From Bradyrhizobium sp. CCBAU 53421 (GTDB taxonomy: Bacteria > Pseudomonadota > Alphaproteobacteria > Rhizobiales > Xanthobacteraceae), in contig NZ_CP030047.1 in NCBI RefSeq assembly GCF_015291625.1, positions 2,108,001 to 2,172,000 of the forward strand: a stretch of DNA of 64,000 bases, in the 5' to 3' direction. Position 1 is the stretch's first letter, and every line of letters starts with the position of its first letter. Positions 1 to 11,748 of the stretch are shown here, one piece after another. The translations under genes were made by a program, and so were the position numbers. Under the pieces are notes generated by a model. The model saw nothing but the letters and a program-made list of their open reading frames with translations, was not told the DNA's origin and did no database searches.

Positions 1-1
1 C

Positions 2-301
2 AAGGCGGAGAAGACGCCGCTGCCGGAGACCGGCCCGAAGGTGAGCGACGAGATGATCGACCGCCTGGTGCTGCCGATCTCCAATGTCTGCGTCGCCGCC
101 TTGCGCGAGGGCATCGTCGACGACCCCGACATGGTCGACGGCGCGATGATCTTCGGCACCGGCTATGCCCCGTTCCGCGGCGGCCCGCTCAACTATGCGC
201 GCAGCCGCGGCGTCGACAATGTGGTGTCGACCATGCAAACGCTGATGCGCAAGTTCGGCGGACGATTTGCGCCGGATACCGGCTGGGAGGGCTTCAAGTG
301 A
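2..301 (+). CDS. 3-hydroxyacyl-CoA dehydrogenase / enoyl-CoA hydratase, C-terminal end (partial)
   Basis: The reading frame is open from the window edge to a TGA at 299-301, giving the last 99 residues of a larger protein. The motif GTGYAPFRGGPLNYA is characteristic of the second C-terminal domain of FadB/FadJ-type 3-hydroxyacyl-CoA dehydrogenases, the multifunctional beta-oxidation enzymes. The catalytic NAD-binding domain and the hydratase domain lie outside the window, so the exact subtype cannot be decided. The stop overlaps the GTG start of the next gene, a thioesterase, which suggests one transcript devoted to acyl-CoA metabolism. Confidence 0.85.
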   Translation, partial: KAEKTPLPETGPKVSDEMIDRLVLPISNVCVAALREGIVDDPDMVDGAMIFGTGYAPFRGGPLNYARSRGVDNVVSTMQTLMRKFGGRFAPDTGWEGFK

Positions 302-744
302 CCGACACCCAAACGCCCGAAACTCATGTTCACGCGCCGCCGATCAGCGGCAACGAGCCGCAGGGCGATCTCTGCATCCGCACGCTGGCGATGCCGGCCG
401 ATACCAATGCCAATGGCGATATCTTCGGCGGCTGGCTGCTCAGCCAGATGGACGTCGGCGGCGGCGTGTTCGCCTCGAAGGTGGCGAAGTCACGCACCGT
501 GACGGTTGCGATCGACGCGATGAACTTCCGCAAGGCGGTGTATGTCGGCGATCTCGTCTCGGTGCACGCCAACCTCGTGCGCGTCGGCCGCACCTCGATC
601 ACGGTGCATCTCGAAGCCTGGGTGCTGCGCCGCCGCGAGCAGCAATCGATCCTCGTCACCGACGGCAATTTCACCTATGTCTCGATCGACGAGCAGGGCC
701 ATCCGCAACCGATCCAGCGCGATGGTGCGACGATTTCGTCCTGA
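298..744 (+). CDS. Acyl-CoA thioesterase, YciA-type hotdog protein
   Basis: This 148-residue single hotdog-fold protein probably hydrolyses acyl-CoA to free acid and CoA in the cytoplasm. The block around residues 36-52 (TNANGDIFGGWLLSQMD) matches the YciA/BACH family: the N-x-x-G-D-I-F-G-G stretch followed by the helix with the conserved Asp. The usual AIDAMNFRKAV and VGDLVSVHA strands follow. The length is normal for the family. The GTG start overlaps the stop of the preceding beta-oxidation gene by four bases, so the two are probably translationally coupled. Substrate chain length cannot be read from the sequence. Confidence 0.88.
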   Translation: MTDTQTPETHVHAPPISGNEPQGDLCIRTLAMPADTNANGDIFGGWLLSQMDVGGGVFASKVAKSRTVTVAIDAMNFRKAVYVGDLVSVHANLVRVGRTSITVHLEAWVLRRREQQSILVTDGNFTYVSIDEQGHPQPIQRDGATISS

Positions 745-910
745 CGTCTCTCGCGCGCAGACGCTGCTGATTCGACGCGAGGGAAAACGCGTCGAAACTG
801 AGACCGCAGCGCGGCTTGATTGCAAAAGCGCCGCTTCGCATCGCAAATAAACCGAGGAACAAACAGGCAGTGACACCGTTGTCGGGCCGGAATCAAACTG
901 AGGCCCGACT

Positions 911-1105
911 ATGTCTGACTGCTACGTCATCGAAGTGAGTTCACAGACCGCGGGTATCGTGGTGCGCGATACCGGTGGTTACGCGTTTTTTGCAGCCTCG
1001 CACCGCTTCCAAGCCCTCGAAGGCCAGATCTTCCGCAATGCACGCGAAGCCGAGCGCGCCGCGCGGCGGCTTGTCACTGGGCAAGATTTGCAGCTGGCCT
1101 CCTGA
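911..1105 (+). CDS. Small conserved hypothetical protein (64 aa)
   Basis: This short protein has no signal peptide or membrane segment. It begins MSDCYVIEVSSQTAGIVVRD and ends with an Ala/Arg-rich helix (residues about 40-57). The pattern of beta strands followed by a basic helix suggests a small soluble domain. The frame shows normal codon bias and starts with ATG about 165 bases downstream of the thioesterase gene, so it is probably real. I do not recognise a named family, and nothing nearby indicates a role. Confidence 0.55.
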   Translation: MSDCYVIEVSSQTAGIVVRDTGGYAFFAASHRFQALEGQIFRNAREAERAARRLVTGQDLQLAS

Positions 1106-1187
1106 TATGGAGCCCCGGCGGCGCGCCGTTTGCGTGCGCCGCAATACTCTGTATTGATGCATCCGAACTCACGGAAATGTTTTTCGG

Positions 1188-1862
1188 ATGTCGCAGACAC
1201 AAGACAAGGCGCTGCTGTTCGATATCGACGGCACGCTCGCCGACACCGATCCGCTGCATCTGGCAGCGTTCAACCGGGTGCTCGGTCCTCATGGACACAG
1301 CTTCGATCACGCGCGCTTCGGCCGTGAGCTGCAAGGCTTCTCCAACGCGTCGATCGGCGAGCGCTTCCTCGCTCGCGAGCCGGCCGAACGCCGCGCCGTC
1401 ATCCTCGGCGAGAAGGAGCGGATCTTCCGCGAATTGGTCGCTGGCCGGATCGTGCCGGTGCCGGGATTGCTGGCGCTACTCGAGGCGGCCGATCGCGCCG
1501 GCGTGCCGATGGTGGCGGTGACCAATGCGCCGCGCCCGAACGCCGAGCTGCTGCTCGCGGGACTAGGCATCGCGCACCGATTCAAGGCGGTGGTGATCGG
1601 CGACGAACTGGCGCACGGCAAGCCGCACCCATTGCCGTATCTCGAGGGGCTGCGCCTTGCAGGCGCGCAGGCTTCGGCTTCGATTGCGTTCGAGGATTCG
1701 CGCTCCGGCATCCAGTCCGCGACGGCGGCGGGCATCGCGACGATCGGGATGCGAACCGGGCTCAGCCATGCCGATCTGGTCGCGGCCGGCGCCGTCGCCA
1801 GCGCGGCGGCATTCGATAATCCGGAATTGATTCGCCTCGTCGCATCGGCCATGTCTTGGTGA
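1188..1862 (+). CDS. HAD-superfamily hydrolase, beta-phosphoglucomutase-like
   Basis: This 224-residue haloacid dehalogenase-type phosphatase is probably cytoplasmic. Motif I is LLFDIDGTLADTD, with nucleophile Asp12 and acid/base Asp14. Motif II is the VTNAPRPN segment. Motif III is the Lys in HGKPHPLPY, and motif IV is FEDSRSGIQSA, supplying the Mg-binding acidic residues. A helical cap inserted after motif I (residues about 20-85) places it with the phosphoglycolate phosphatase / beta-phosphoglucomutase group. The substrate is unknown. It stands alone and points towards the glp region, but nothing links it to glycerol metabolism. Confidence 0.85.
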   Translation: MSQTQDKALLFDIDGTLADTDPLHLAAFNRVLGPHGHSFDHARFGRELQGFSNASIGERFLAREPAERRAVILGEKERIFRELVAGRIVPVPGLLALLEAADRAGVPMVAVTNAPRPNAELLLAGLGIAHRFKAVVIGDELAHGKPHPLPYLEGLRLAGAQASASIAFEDSRSGIQSATAAGIATIGMRTGLSHADLVAAGAVASAAAFDNPELIRLVASAMSW

Positions 1863-2059
1863 GCAACGGCATGGTGAGGAATCGTGCCGGCACTCACCGG
1901 CCTGGCCTTGCTGCAACGCAGTCCTTAACCCCGATGATGCTTGCTCGTTGACCTCGGTGCCGAACGGTCGCACCATGGGCCAGAGCGTGATCAGGAAGAC
2001 TGGAATCCGGTTTTCCGAATCGATCGTGCTCCAACCGTCGCCGTTTCAAGGGGGCCGCC

Positions 2060-2890
2060 GTGGCCGGACTCTCCCACCGCCAGACTGAAATCCTCAACAT
2101 CGCACGTGCATTCGGCCGGGTCATGGTCGAGGACCTTGCCAAGCGATTCGAGGTGTCGGCGCAGACCATCCGCAAGGACCTCAACGATCTCTGCGACGAG
2201 CGGTCGCTGACCCGCATCCATGGCGGCGCGATCATCGCCTCGGGCGTCGAGAACCTCGCCTATGAGGCGCGCCGCTTCGTCGCCGCCGAGGAGAAGAAGG
2301 CGATCGGCGCCGCCGCGGCGGCGCGGATTCCGAACGGCTGCTCGCTGTTCATCAATATCGGCACCACGACCGAGGAGGTCGCGAGTGCGCTGACCTCGCA
2401 TGAGGACCTCTTGGTCATCACCAACAACCTCAACGTCGCGATGCTGCTGTATCGCCATCCGCGCATCGAGGTGGTGGTGGCCGGCGGCACGGTGCGCCGC
2501 GCCGACGGTGCCGTGGTCGGCTCGACCGCGACGCAGCTGATCGGCCAGTTCAAGGTCGATTACGCGATCATCGGCGCATCCGCGATCGACGAGGAGGGCG
2601 CGCTGCTCGACTTCGACTATCGCGAGGTGCAGGTGGCGCAGGCCATCATCGCCAATGCGCGCAACGTGATGCTGGTGTCGGATGCGACAAAGCTCCGCCG
2701 CAGCGCGCCGGTGCGGATCGCCCATATGAGCCAGATCCAGACCTTCGTCACCGACTCGCCGCTGCCCGCGGGCCTCGCCAACATTTGCCACAGCCGCGGC
2801 ATCGAGGTGGTCGTCGCGATGGACAAGCCGGCCGTCGATATCGACGACAACGGCACCGACGCTGCACCGGCGACGCTGCGTAGCGCGTAG
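2060..2890 (+). CDS. glpR: DeoR-family transcriptional repressor, GlpR-like
   Basis: This 276-residue DeoR-type regulator has an N-terminal winged helix (residues about 5-57, SHRQTEILNIARAFGRVMVE with the recognition stretch SAQTIRKDLNDL). Its C-terminal DeoR sensor domain includes FINIGTTTEEVASAL, VITNNLNVA and VVAGGTVRRADGAVVG. Such domains bind phosphorylated sugars, and GlpR proteins respond to glycerol-3-phosphate. It lies 299 bases upstream of, and in the same direction as, the glycerol operon starting with glpD. That makes GlpR the natural call, although the ligand is inferred from context. Its likely operators are in the following intergenic region. Confidence 0.87.
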   Translation: MAGLSHRQTEILNIARAFGRVMVEDLAKRFEVSAQTIRKDLNDLCDERSLTRIHGGAIIASGVENLAYEARRFVAAEEKKAIGAAAAARIPNGCSLFINIGTTTEEVASALTSHEDLLVITNNLNVAMLLYRHPRIEVVVAGGTVRRADGAVVGSTATQLIGQFKVDYAIIGASAIDEEGALLDFDYREVQVAQAIIANARNVMLVSDATKLRRSAPVRIAHMSQIQTFVTDSPLPAGLANICHSRGIEVVVAMDKPAVDIDDNGTDAAPATLRSA

Positions 2891-2918
2891 CCGACTCTCC
2901 ACGCATTCGTGCTCTGAC

Positions 2919-3020
2919 CCGTCACCCTGAGGAGCGCGCATTTGCGCGCATCTCGAAGGGCGAACGGCCACACTCGGGCCATGCACCCTTCGAGACGCTA
3001 CGCGCTCCTCAGGGTGACGG
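2919..3020. repeat. Long palindromic intergenic repeat
   Basis: The outer arms, CCGTCACCCTGAGGAGCGCG at the left and CGCGCTCCTCAGGGTGACGG at the right, are exact reverse complements. The inner arms around CTCGAAGG/CCTTCGAG also pair. A close relative lies at 15639-15743, so this is a dispersed repeat family. It lies between glpR and glpD and could act as a transcript-end or mRNA-stability structure. Confidence 0.8.
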
Positions 3021-3097
3021 ATCTGGTAGCGGATGTGCCGGACGAAACCTGCCCCACCTCGGTCATCCTGCCCAAAGAATCCCCAGCAAAAGTTCCC

Positions 3098-3172
3098 CAT
3101 TTTCACTTTGCTTTCGTTTTCTGTTGTGATCTACTCAATTCCGAAAGTAAAACCGTCAAAGCGAAAACGGTT
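3098..3172 (+). promoter_or_regulatory. Candidate GlpR operator region upstream of glpD
   Basis: The 100 bases before glpD are AT-rich compared with their surroundings. They hold repeated TTTCG/CGAAA elements: CTTTCGTTTTC at 3111-3121, CCGAAAGTAAAA at 3141-3152 and AAAGCGAAAACGG at 3158-3170, the last in reverse orientation. DeoR-type GlpR regulators bind pairs of such short T-rich elements. The arrangement and the adjacent glpR gene make this the likely operator/promoter region, but no binding evidence exists here. Confidence 0.45.
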
Positions 3173-3189
3173 GCCGGGGGAAGCGTTCT

Positions 3190-4730
3190 TTGGACCGAAT
3201 TTACGACCTCGCCATCATCGGAGGCGGCGTTAATGGCTGCGGCATCGCGCGCGATGCGGCGGGCCGGGGTAATTCTGTTTTCCTCTGTGAAATGAATGAT
3301 TTGGCCAGCGGGACGTCGTCCTGGTCGACCAAGCTCGTGCATGGCGGCCTGCGCTATCTCGAGTATTACGAGTTTCGTCTGGTGCGCGAGGCGCTGATCG
3401 AGCGCGAGATCCTCTGGCAGATCGCGCCCCACATCATTCGCCCGCTACGTTTCGTTTTGCCGCACCACGCAGGCCTGCGCCCGGCCTGGCTGCTGCGGCT
3501 CGGCCTCTTCCTTTACGACCATATCGGCGGCCGGCATTTGCTGCCGGCGACCCGCTCGCTTGATCTGACCCGCGACGTGGTCGGCAAGCCGCTGATCCCC
3601 GGGCGCTACACCAAGGGCTTTGAATATTCCGACTGCTTCGTCGACGACGCGCGGCTGGTGGCGCTGACCGCGCGCGACGCCGCCGATCGCGGCGCGGAGA
3701 TCCGCACCCGCACCCGCGCGGTCGAGGCAAGGCAGGTCGACGGCATCTGGCACGTCACGGTCGAGGATACGACGAGCGGTTCGCGCGAAACGATCAAGGC
3801 CCGCGTGCTGGTCAATGCCGGCGGTCCCTGGGTCGAGCAGGTGCTGGCGTCGGGTGTCGGCGTCAATGCGCGCGCCAAGGTGCGGCTGGTGCAGGGCTCG
3901 CACATCGTGGTGCCCAAGCTCTACGATCACGACCGCGCCTACATCTTCCAGAACGCCGACGGCCGCATCATCTTCGTCATCCCCTATCAGAACGATTTCT
4001 CGCTGATCGGCACCACCGATCGCGACTATGACGGCGATCCGGCCAAGGTGAAGGCGACGCAGGAAGAGATCGAGTATCTCTGTGCCTCCGCCAGCGAGTA
4101 TCTCGCCAAGCCGGTGAAGCCCGAGGACGTGGTCTGGAATTACTCCGGCGTGCGTCCGCTCTATGACGACGGTGCGAGCGAGGCCAAGGCCGCGACGCGC
4201 GACTATGTGTTCGAGCTCGATACGCCCGGCGGTGCGCCGTTGCTGTCGATCTATGGCGGCAAGATCACCACCTATCGCCGTCTCTCCGAAGAGGCGCTGG
4301 AGCGGCTGTCGCCCTATCTGCGCGGCGCGAAGGCGCAGGAAGGCTGGACCGGCAAGGCGCCGCTGCCCGGCGGCGACATGGACGTCTCCGCGGTCGCGGC
4401 GCTCGCCGCCGAGTTGGTTCGCAGCCATCCGTTCCTCGCGCAGTCCCACGCCAACCGCCTCGCGCATGCCTATGGCACGCGCGCCGGCAAGGTGTTGGGC
4501 AATGCAGCAACGGCTGAAGATCTCGGCCGCTCGTTCGGCGCCACCTTGACGGAGAGTGAAGTCCGGTACCTGATGGCGAACGAATGGGCTCGGACTGCGG
4601 AAGATGTCGTCTGGCGACGATCCAAGCTGGGCTTGCGGATGACGGCGGGTGAAATCGCCGCGCTCGACGAGTGGATGGCCGCCAACCGCGTGTCCGGTGA
4701 ACGTCCCCTCCGCGAAGCGGGAGGACGGGC

Positions 4731-4734
<4 letters not shown>
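3190..4734 (+). CDS. glpD: Aerobic glycerol-3-phosphate dehydrogenase
   Basis: This 514-residue flavoenzyme oxidises glycerol-3-phosphate to dihydroxyacetone phosphate and passes electrons to quinone at the inner membrane. The N-terminal FAD-binding fold is DLAIIGGGVNGCGIARDAAG. It is followed by the family block ASGTSSWSTKLVHGGLRYLE (residues about 40-60) and later by SLIGTTDRDYDGDP and LSIYGGKITTYRRLSE, all characteristic of GlpD. The TTG start is supported by a GGGGG ribosome-binding stretch at 3176-3180. It is the first gene of the glycerol operon, and its stop overlaps the glpS start (ATGA). The length matches the family. Confidence 0.96.
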
Positions 4735-5870
<1,136 letters not shown>

Positions 5871-5882
5871 GGGAGATGCCCG

Positions 5883-6968
5883 ATGGCTCGCATTGACCTC
5901 GTCGATCTCGCGCAATCCTACAACGGCAATGACGCGCCGCTGGAATCCTTTGCGCTGAAGCCCGTGACCATGACCTGGCGGCAGGGCGGCGCCTATGCGC
6001 TGCTCGGCCCCTCCGGCTGCGGCAAGACCACGCTGCTGAACCTGATTTCCGGCATCGTGACGCCGTCGCGCGGCAAGATCCTGTTCGACGGCCAGGACAT
6101 CACGCCGCTGTCGACCCAGAAGCGCAACATCGCGCAGGTGTTCCAGTTCCCGGTGATCTACGACACCATGACGGTGGGTGAGAACCTGGCGTTCCCGCTG
6201 AAGAACCGCGGCGTCGCCAAGGCCGAGGTCGATGCCCGGGTCAGGCAGATCGCCGATCTGCTCGACCTCACGCCGTACCTCAACCGCAAGGCGACGCGGC
6301 TCACCGCCGACGCCAAGCAGAAGATCTCGCTCGGCCGCGGCCTGGTGCGCTCCGACGTCGCCGCCGTGCTGTTCGACGAGCCGCTGACCGTGATCGATCC
6401 CGAGCTGAAATGGCAGCTGCGCTCCAAGCTGAAAGCGCTGCATCGCGAGCTCGACCTCACGATGATCTACGTCACCCACGACCAGACCGAGGCGCTGACC
6501 TTTGCCGACACCGTCGTCGTCATGCATGACGGCCGGGTGGTGCAGAGCGGCACGCCGGCCGAACTGTTCGACAAGCCGGCGCACACCTTCGTCGGCTATT
6601 TCATCGGCTCGCCCGGCATGAACATCGTGCCCGCCGAGGTCTCAGGTCACGAGGCGCGGATCGACGGCCATGTCATCGGCCTGCATCGAAACTATGGTGT
6701 GCTGCCGGCCGGCAAGAAGATCGAGATCGGCGTGCGGCCTGAATTTGTCGATGTCGCGGCGCCCGCGTCCGGGCTGCTGTCGGCCACCATCGAGCGGATC
6801 GACGATCTCGGCCGCATCCAGTTCGCCCGCGTCCGCGTCGGCAACACCAAGCTCGCGGCGCGCGTGCCGCCGGGCTTCTCGGTCTCCGGCGATACCGCCG
6901 GCCTGGTGTTCAATCCCGCCTACGTCCACGTCTATGCCGACAGCCATTTGGTGGAAGGGGTCGCCTGA
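5883..6968 (+). CDS. glpT: Glycerol ABC transporter ATP-binding protein GlpT (degenerate signature motif)
   Basis: This 361-residue ABC ATPase is the partner of GlpS. Walker A is canonical (GPSGCGKTT) and so is the H-loop (YVTHDQTEA). The signature that should read LSGGQ is LTADAKQK, and the D-loop is TVID. The C-terminal TOBE domain spans about residues 235-355. The pattern is the mirror image of GlpS, which has the degenerate P-loop but the intact signature. The gene starts 12 bases after glpS, and its TGA overlaps the ATG of glpP. The symbol follows rhizobial usage and does not mean the E. coli GlpT antiporter. Confidence 0.92.
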   Translation: MARIDLVDLAQSYNGNDAPLESFALKPVTMTWRQGGAYALLGPSGCGKTTLLNLISGIVTPSRGKILFDGQDITPLSTQKRNIAQVFQFPVIYDTMTVGENLAFPLKNRGVAKAEVDARVRQIADLLDLTPYLNRKATRLTADAKQKISLGRGLVRSDVAAVLFDEPLTVIDPELKWQLRSKLKALHRELDLTMIYVTHDQTEALTFADTVVVMHDGRVVQSGTPAELFDKPAHTFVGYFIGSPGMNIVPAEVSGHEARIDGHVIGLHRNYGVLPAGKKIEIGVRPEFVDVAAPASGLLSATIERIDDLGRIQFARVRVGNTKLAARVPPGFSVSGDTAGLVFNPAYVHVYADSHLVEGVA

Positions 6969-7870
6969 TGGACAAGACCATCAACCAAAAAGCTTGGTTC
7001 CTGGTGCTGCCGGTCTTCCTGGTGGTCGCGTTCTCGGCGGTGTTGCCGCTGATGACCGTCGTCAACTATTCGATGCAGGACACCTTCGGCAACAACCAGT
7101 TCTTCTGGAACGGCGTCGGCTGGTTCAAGGAGCTGCTCGATCCCTCGACCGATCTCGGCGGCCGCTTCCTGGCCTCGCTCGGCCGCAACCTGTTCTTCTC
7201 CGCGGTGATCCTCGCGATCGAGGTGCCGCTCGGCATCGTGGTCGCGCTGTCGATGCCGCGCGAGGGCTGGAGCGTCGCGGCCTGCCTCGTCATCCTCGCA
7301 TTGCCGCTGCTGATTCCGTGGAACGTGGTCGGCACCATCTGGCAGATCTTCGGCCGGCCCGATATCGGCCTGCTCGGCTATGTGCTGAACCACCTCGGCT
7401 TCAACTACAATTACGTCTCCAATGACGTCGACGCCTGGGTCACCGTCATCGTGATGGACGTCTGGCATTGGACCAGCCTGGTCGCGCTGCTGTGCTACGC
7501 CGGCCTGAAGTCGATCCCCGACGCTTATTACCAGGCGGCGCAGATCGACGGCGCCTCGCGCTGGGCGGTGTTCAAGGCGATCCAGCTGCCGAAGATGAAC
7601 CGCGTGCTGCTGATCGCGGTGCTGCTGCGCTTCATGGACTCGTTCATGATCTACACCGAGCCGTTCGTGGTCACCGGCGGCGGTCCCGGCAACTCGACGA
7701 CCTTCGTCTCGATCGAACTCGTCAAGATCGCGCTCGGCCAGTTCGACCTCGGCAAGGCCGCGGCGCTGTCGCTGGTCTACAATCTGATCATCCTGATCGT
7801 CTGCTGGGTGTTCTACACCGTGATGACCAATGCCGGCGCCGATCGTCCGCAGAAAGAGGGGAAGGCCTGA
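6968..7870 (+). CDS. glpP: Glycerol ABC transporter permease GlpP
   Basis: This 300-residue inner-membrane permease of the MalF type has about six membrane segments, beginning with AWFLVLPVFLVVAFSAVLPL near the N-terminus. The EAA loop that docks on the ATPase is YYQAAQIDGASRWAVFKAIQ (residues about 180-200). The MalF-like FVVTGGGPGNSTTFVS motif follows. It forms the translocation pore with GlpQ. Start and stop codons overlap with those of glpT and glpQ, indicating tight translational coupling. Confidence 0.93.
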   Translation: MDKTINQKAWFLVLPVFLVVAFSAVLPLMTVVNYSMQDTFGNNQFFWNGVGWFKELLDPSTDLGGRFLASLGRNLFFSAVILAIEVPLGIVVALSMPREGWSVAACLVILALPLLIPWNVVGTIWQIFGRPDIGLLGYVLNHLGFNYNYVSNDVDAWVTVIVMDVWHWTSLVALLCYAGLKSIPDAYYQAAQIDGASRWAVFKAIQLPKMNRVLLIAVLLRFMDSFMIYTEPFVVTGGGPGNSTTFVSIELVKIALGQFDLGKAAALSLVYNLIILIVCWVFYTVMTNAGADRPQKEGKA

Positions 7871-8676
7871 TGCATTCGATCCCCGGCCGTCGCCTCATCA
7901 TGGGGCTGTTCCTGATCTTCCTGCTGTTGCCGATCTACTGGCTCGTCAACATGAGCTTCAAGACCAACGCCGAGATCGTCTCGACGATGACGCTGTGGCC
8001 GCATACGCCGACGCTGCAGCACTACAGGCGTATCTTCACCGACGAGAGCTGGTATTCGGGCTACATCAACTCGCTGGAGTATGTCGTCATCAACACCGTG
8101 ATCTCGATCGCGGTGGCGTTGCCGGCGGCCTACGCGTTCTCGCGCTACCGCTTCCTCGGCGACAAGCATCTGTTCTTCTGGCTGCTGTCCAACCGCATGG
8201 CGCCGGCGGCGGTCTACGCCCTGCCGTTCTTCAACCTGTACTCGGCGATCGGCCTGTTCGATACGCCGTGGGCAGTCGCGCTCGCGCACTGCATCTTCAA
8301 CGTGCCGCTGGCGGTGTGGATCCTCGAAGGCTTCGTCTCGGGCGTGCCGCGCGAGATCGACGAGACCGCTTTCCTCGACGGCTATTCGTTCCCGCGCTTC
8401 TTCATCAGGATCCTGGTGCCGTTGATCGCGAGCGGGATCGGCGTCGCCGCCTTCTTCTGCTTCATGTTCTCGTGGGTCGAACTGCTGCTGGCGCGCACGC
8501 TGACCTCGGTGCAGGCCAAGCCGATCGCCGCGATCATGACGCGCACGGTCTCGGCTGCCGGCATGGACTGGGGGCTGCTCGCCGCCGCCGGCGTGCTCAC
8601 CATCATTCCGGGGGCGCTCGTGATCTGGTTCGTCCGCAACTACATCGCGCGCGGCTTCGCGCTCGGCCGGGTCTAG
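7870..8676 (+). CDS. glpQ: Glycerol ABC transporter permease GlpQ
   Basis: This 268-residue MalG-type permease is the second half of the pore. The ATG at 7870 overlaps the glpP stop (TGATG) and gives the expected N-terminus MHSIPGRRLIMGLFLIFLLL, a membrane helix. The frame continues open further upstream, but the overlap and the family length argue for this start. The EAA loop is EIDETAFLDGYSFPRFFIRI (residues about 162-181). The C-terminal IARGFALGRV resembles the usual MalG ending. The symbol follows rhizobial usage, not the E. coli phosphodiesterase. Confidence 0.92.
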   Translation: MHSIPGRRLIMGLFLIFLLLPIYWLVNMSFKTNAEIVSTMTLWPHTPTLQHYRRIFTDESWYSGYINSLEYVVINTVISIAVALPAAYAFSRYRFLGDKHLFFWLLSNRMAPAAVYALPFFNLYSAIGLFDTPWAVALAHCIFNVPLAVWILEGFVSGVPREIDETAFLDGYSFPRFFIRILVPLIASGIGVAAFFCFMFSWVELLLARTLTSVQAKPIAAIMTRTVSAAGMDWGLLAAAGVLTIIPGALVIWFVRNYIARGFALGRV

Positions 8677-8685
8677 GAGGCACTT

Positions 8686-9012
8686 ATGGAATCCATCGCA
8701 TGGATGGCATGGACCTGGCCCACCGCGGCCTTCTTCGTGCTGCTTGCCTCCACGCTCGGGATGATGACCTGGCTCGCGATCGCCAATCCCGAGGCGGAGC
8801 GGGTCGGCGTGCTGCGCATTCCGACCACGCGCGGCGATCGTCTGTTCGTTTCGCTGGTGCTGGCCGCGGTGATCCACCTTTTGTGGATCGGCCTCGTCGG
8901 TACCGATCCGATTTTCACCCTGCCGATCGGGGAGGGGGTCGAGATTTCGAGCCTGTGGCTCGGAACGGTAATTTCGCTTCTTTCAGCCGTGGTGATCTTT
9001 CGCACCGTCTGA
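8686..9012 (+). CDS. glpU: Small membrane protein GlpU (DUF2160 family)
   Basis: This 108-residue protein has three predicted membrane helices (residues about 9-30, 48-70 and 80-104). It belongs to the DUF2160 family, which is found between the permease and binding-protein genes of rhizobial-type glycerol transporters. A GGAGG ribosome-binding site precedes the ATG. The biochemical role is unknown. Its fixed position in the operon suggests it helps assemble the transporter or acts as an accessory subunit. Confidence 0.85.
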   Translation: MESIAWMAWTWPTAAFFVLLASTLGMMTWLAIANPEAERVGVLRIPTTRGDRLFVSLVLAAVIHLLWIGLVGTDPIFTLPIGEGVEISSLWLGTVISLLSAVVIFRTV

Positions 9013-9082
9013 AGAACGCGAAGAAGAGCAGATCCGGGGTCTACCCGGGCCTGGATTTAGTCGCTGCAACCGGAGGAATCTA

Positions 9083-10864
<1,782 letters not shown>

Positions 10865-10903
10865 GGCGGCAAGGCGTACCAGCCCACGCCATCCGCAAAC
10901 TGC

Positions 10904-10933
10904 AAAAGGCCGGGAGCAATCCCGGCCTTTTTT
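10904..10933 (+). terminator. Rho-independent terminator of the glp operon
   Basis: The perfect stem AAAGGCCGGG / CCCGGCCTTT with loop AGCAAT is followed by a run of six T residues. It lies 40 bases after the glpV stop and is oriented to end the glpD-V transcript. Confidence 0.9.
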
Positions 10934-11037
10934 GCTGCATCGACGGCTGTGGAGGCCGGCGCACGATTGTGCTCAAATGGAGCGATGAGGTCATCATGCG
11001 TCTCCGCGTCGCCGCATCATGATCCGGGGAGTTCACC

Positions 11038-11748
11038 ATGCGCATGATTTTTCGCTGTGATCCGCGGCTCGCCGATCATCTGCCGCGGCCACATCCGGCC
11101 CGCAGTGCGTTGCCCGATTGGCTGCGCGCGATGCCGGCGAAGGCGCATTCCGACATCCACGACCGCGAGATCCGCACGGTCAAGCAATGTCCGCCCTTTG
11201 TCGATGCGATGGCCCATGGGGTCATGATCCCGCTGCCTTGCGATGTCAGGGTCGAGCGGGGCGCCTTCGCCTGGGACTGGGACATTCCGGAGCCCGCAAC
11301 GCAGGGCCATCCGCGCGCGCCGCTCAGCTTCCATCCCGTCGCGCAATTCGCCGGCGCGCCGTTCGCCAACGGGCAGGCCGCGCTGAAGTTCAACAGCTTC
11401 TGGACCATCGAGCTCGAACCGGGCTGGTCGCTGTTCGCGACCCATCCGGTCAATCGCGACGACCTGCCGTTCCGCGTGATCTCAGGGCTGGTCGACGCCG
11501 ACCGGTTTCACGACGGCGGAATCAATTTCCCGGCGGTCTGGACCCAGCCCGAATTTGCCGGTGTGCTGCCGAAGGGGATGCCGGTCGTGCAATGCTTCGC
11601 GGTGCCGCGCGAGGCCCCCGAACTGGCGTTCGAGGCCTTCGACGACGCGCACCGCGAAGCCTATTCGAAAGTCGTCGGCGAAGTGTTGGCCGCGCCCAAC
11701 GTCTACCGCAAGCATTTCCGCGCCAAGCGCGGCCGGCTAACCACCTAG
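11038..11748 (+). CDS. Conserved hypothetical protein (possibly DUF6065 family)
   Basis: This 236-residue soluble protein has no signal peptide. Notable segments are KFNSFWTIELEPGWSLFATH, RDDLPFRVISGLVDADRFHD and INFPAVWTQPEF. Their abundance of Trp, Phe and His suggests a compact enzyme-like fold. I associate these blocks with the DUF6065 family but cannot confirm that without a search. The ATG at 11038 follows a GGGGA stretch. The 3' end overlaps by 12 bases with the convergent TPR gene. No function can be assigned. Confidence 0.75.
   Translation: MRMIFRCDPRLADHLPRPHPARSALPDWLRAMPAKAHSDIHDREIRTVKQCPPFVDAMAHGVMIPLPCDVRVERGAFAWDWDIPEPATQGHPRAPLSFHPVAQFAGAPFANGQAALKFNSFWTIELEPGWSLFATHPVNRDDLPFRVISGLVDADRFHDGGINFPAVWTQPEFAGVLPKGMPVVQCFAVPREAPELAFEAFDDAHREAYSKVVGEVLAAPNVYRKHFRAKRGRLTT

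Noticed and set aside
1991..3106. Long open frame on the minus strand opposite glpR
   Set aside because: High-GC genes create long antisense frames; this one has no recognisable protein, lies opposite a clear DeoR-type gene and runs through the intergenic palindrome.
7468..7869. Upstream extension of glpQ
   Set aside because: The frame is open, but it overlaps glpP entirely and its translation there is a shadow; the TGATG junction and family length fix the start at 7870.
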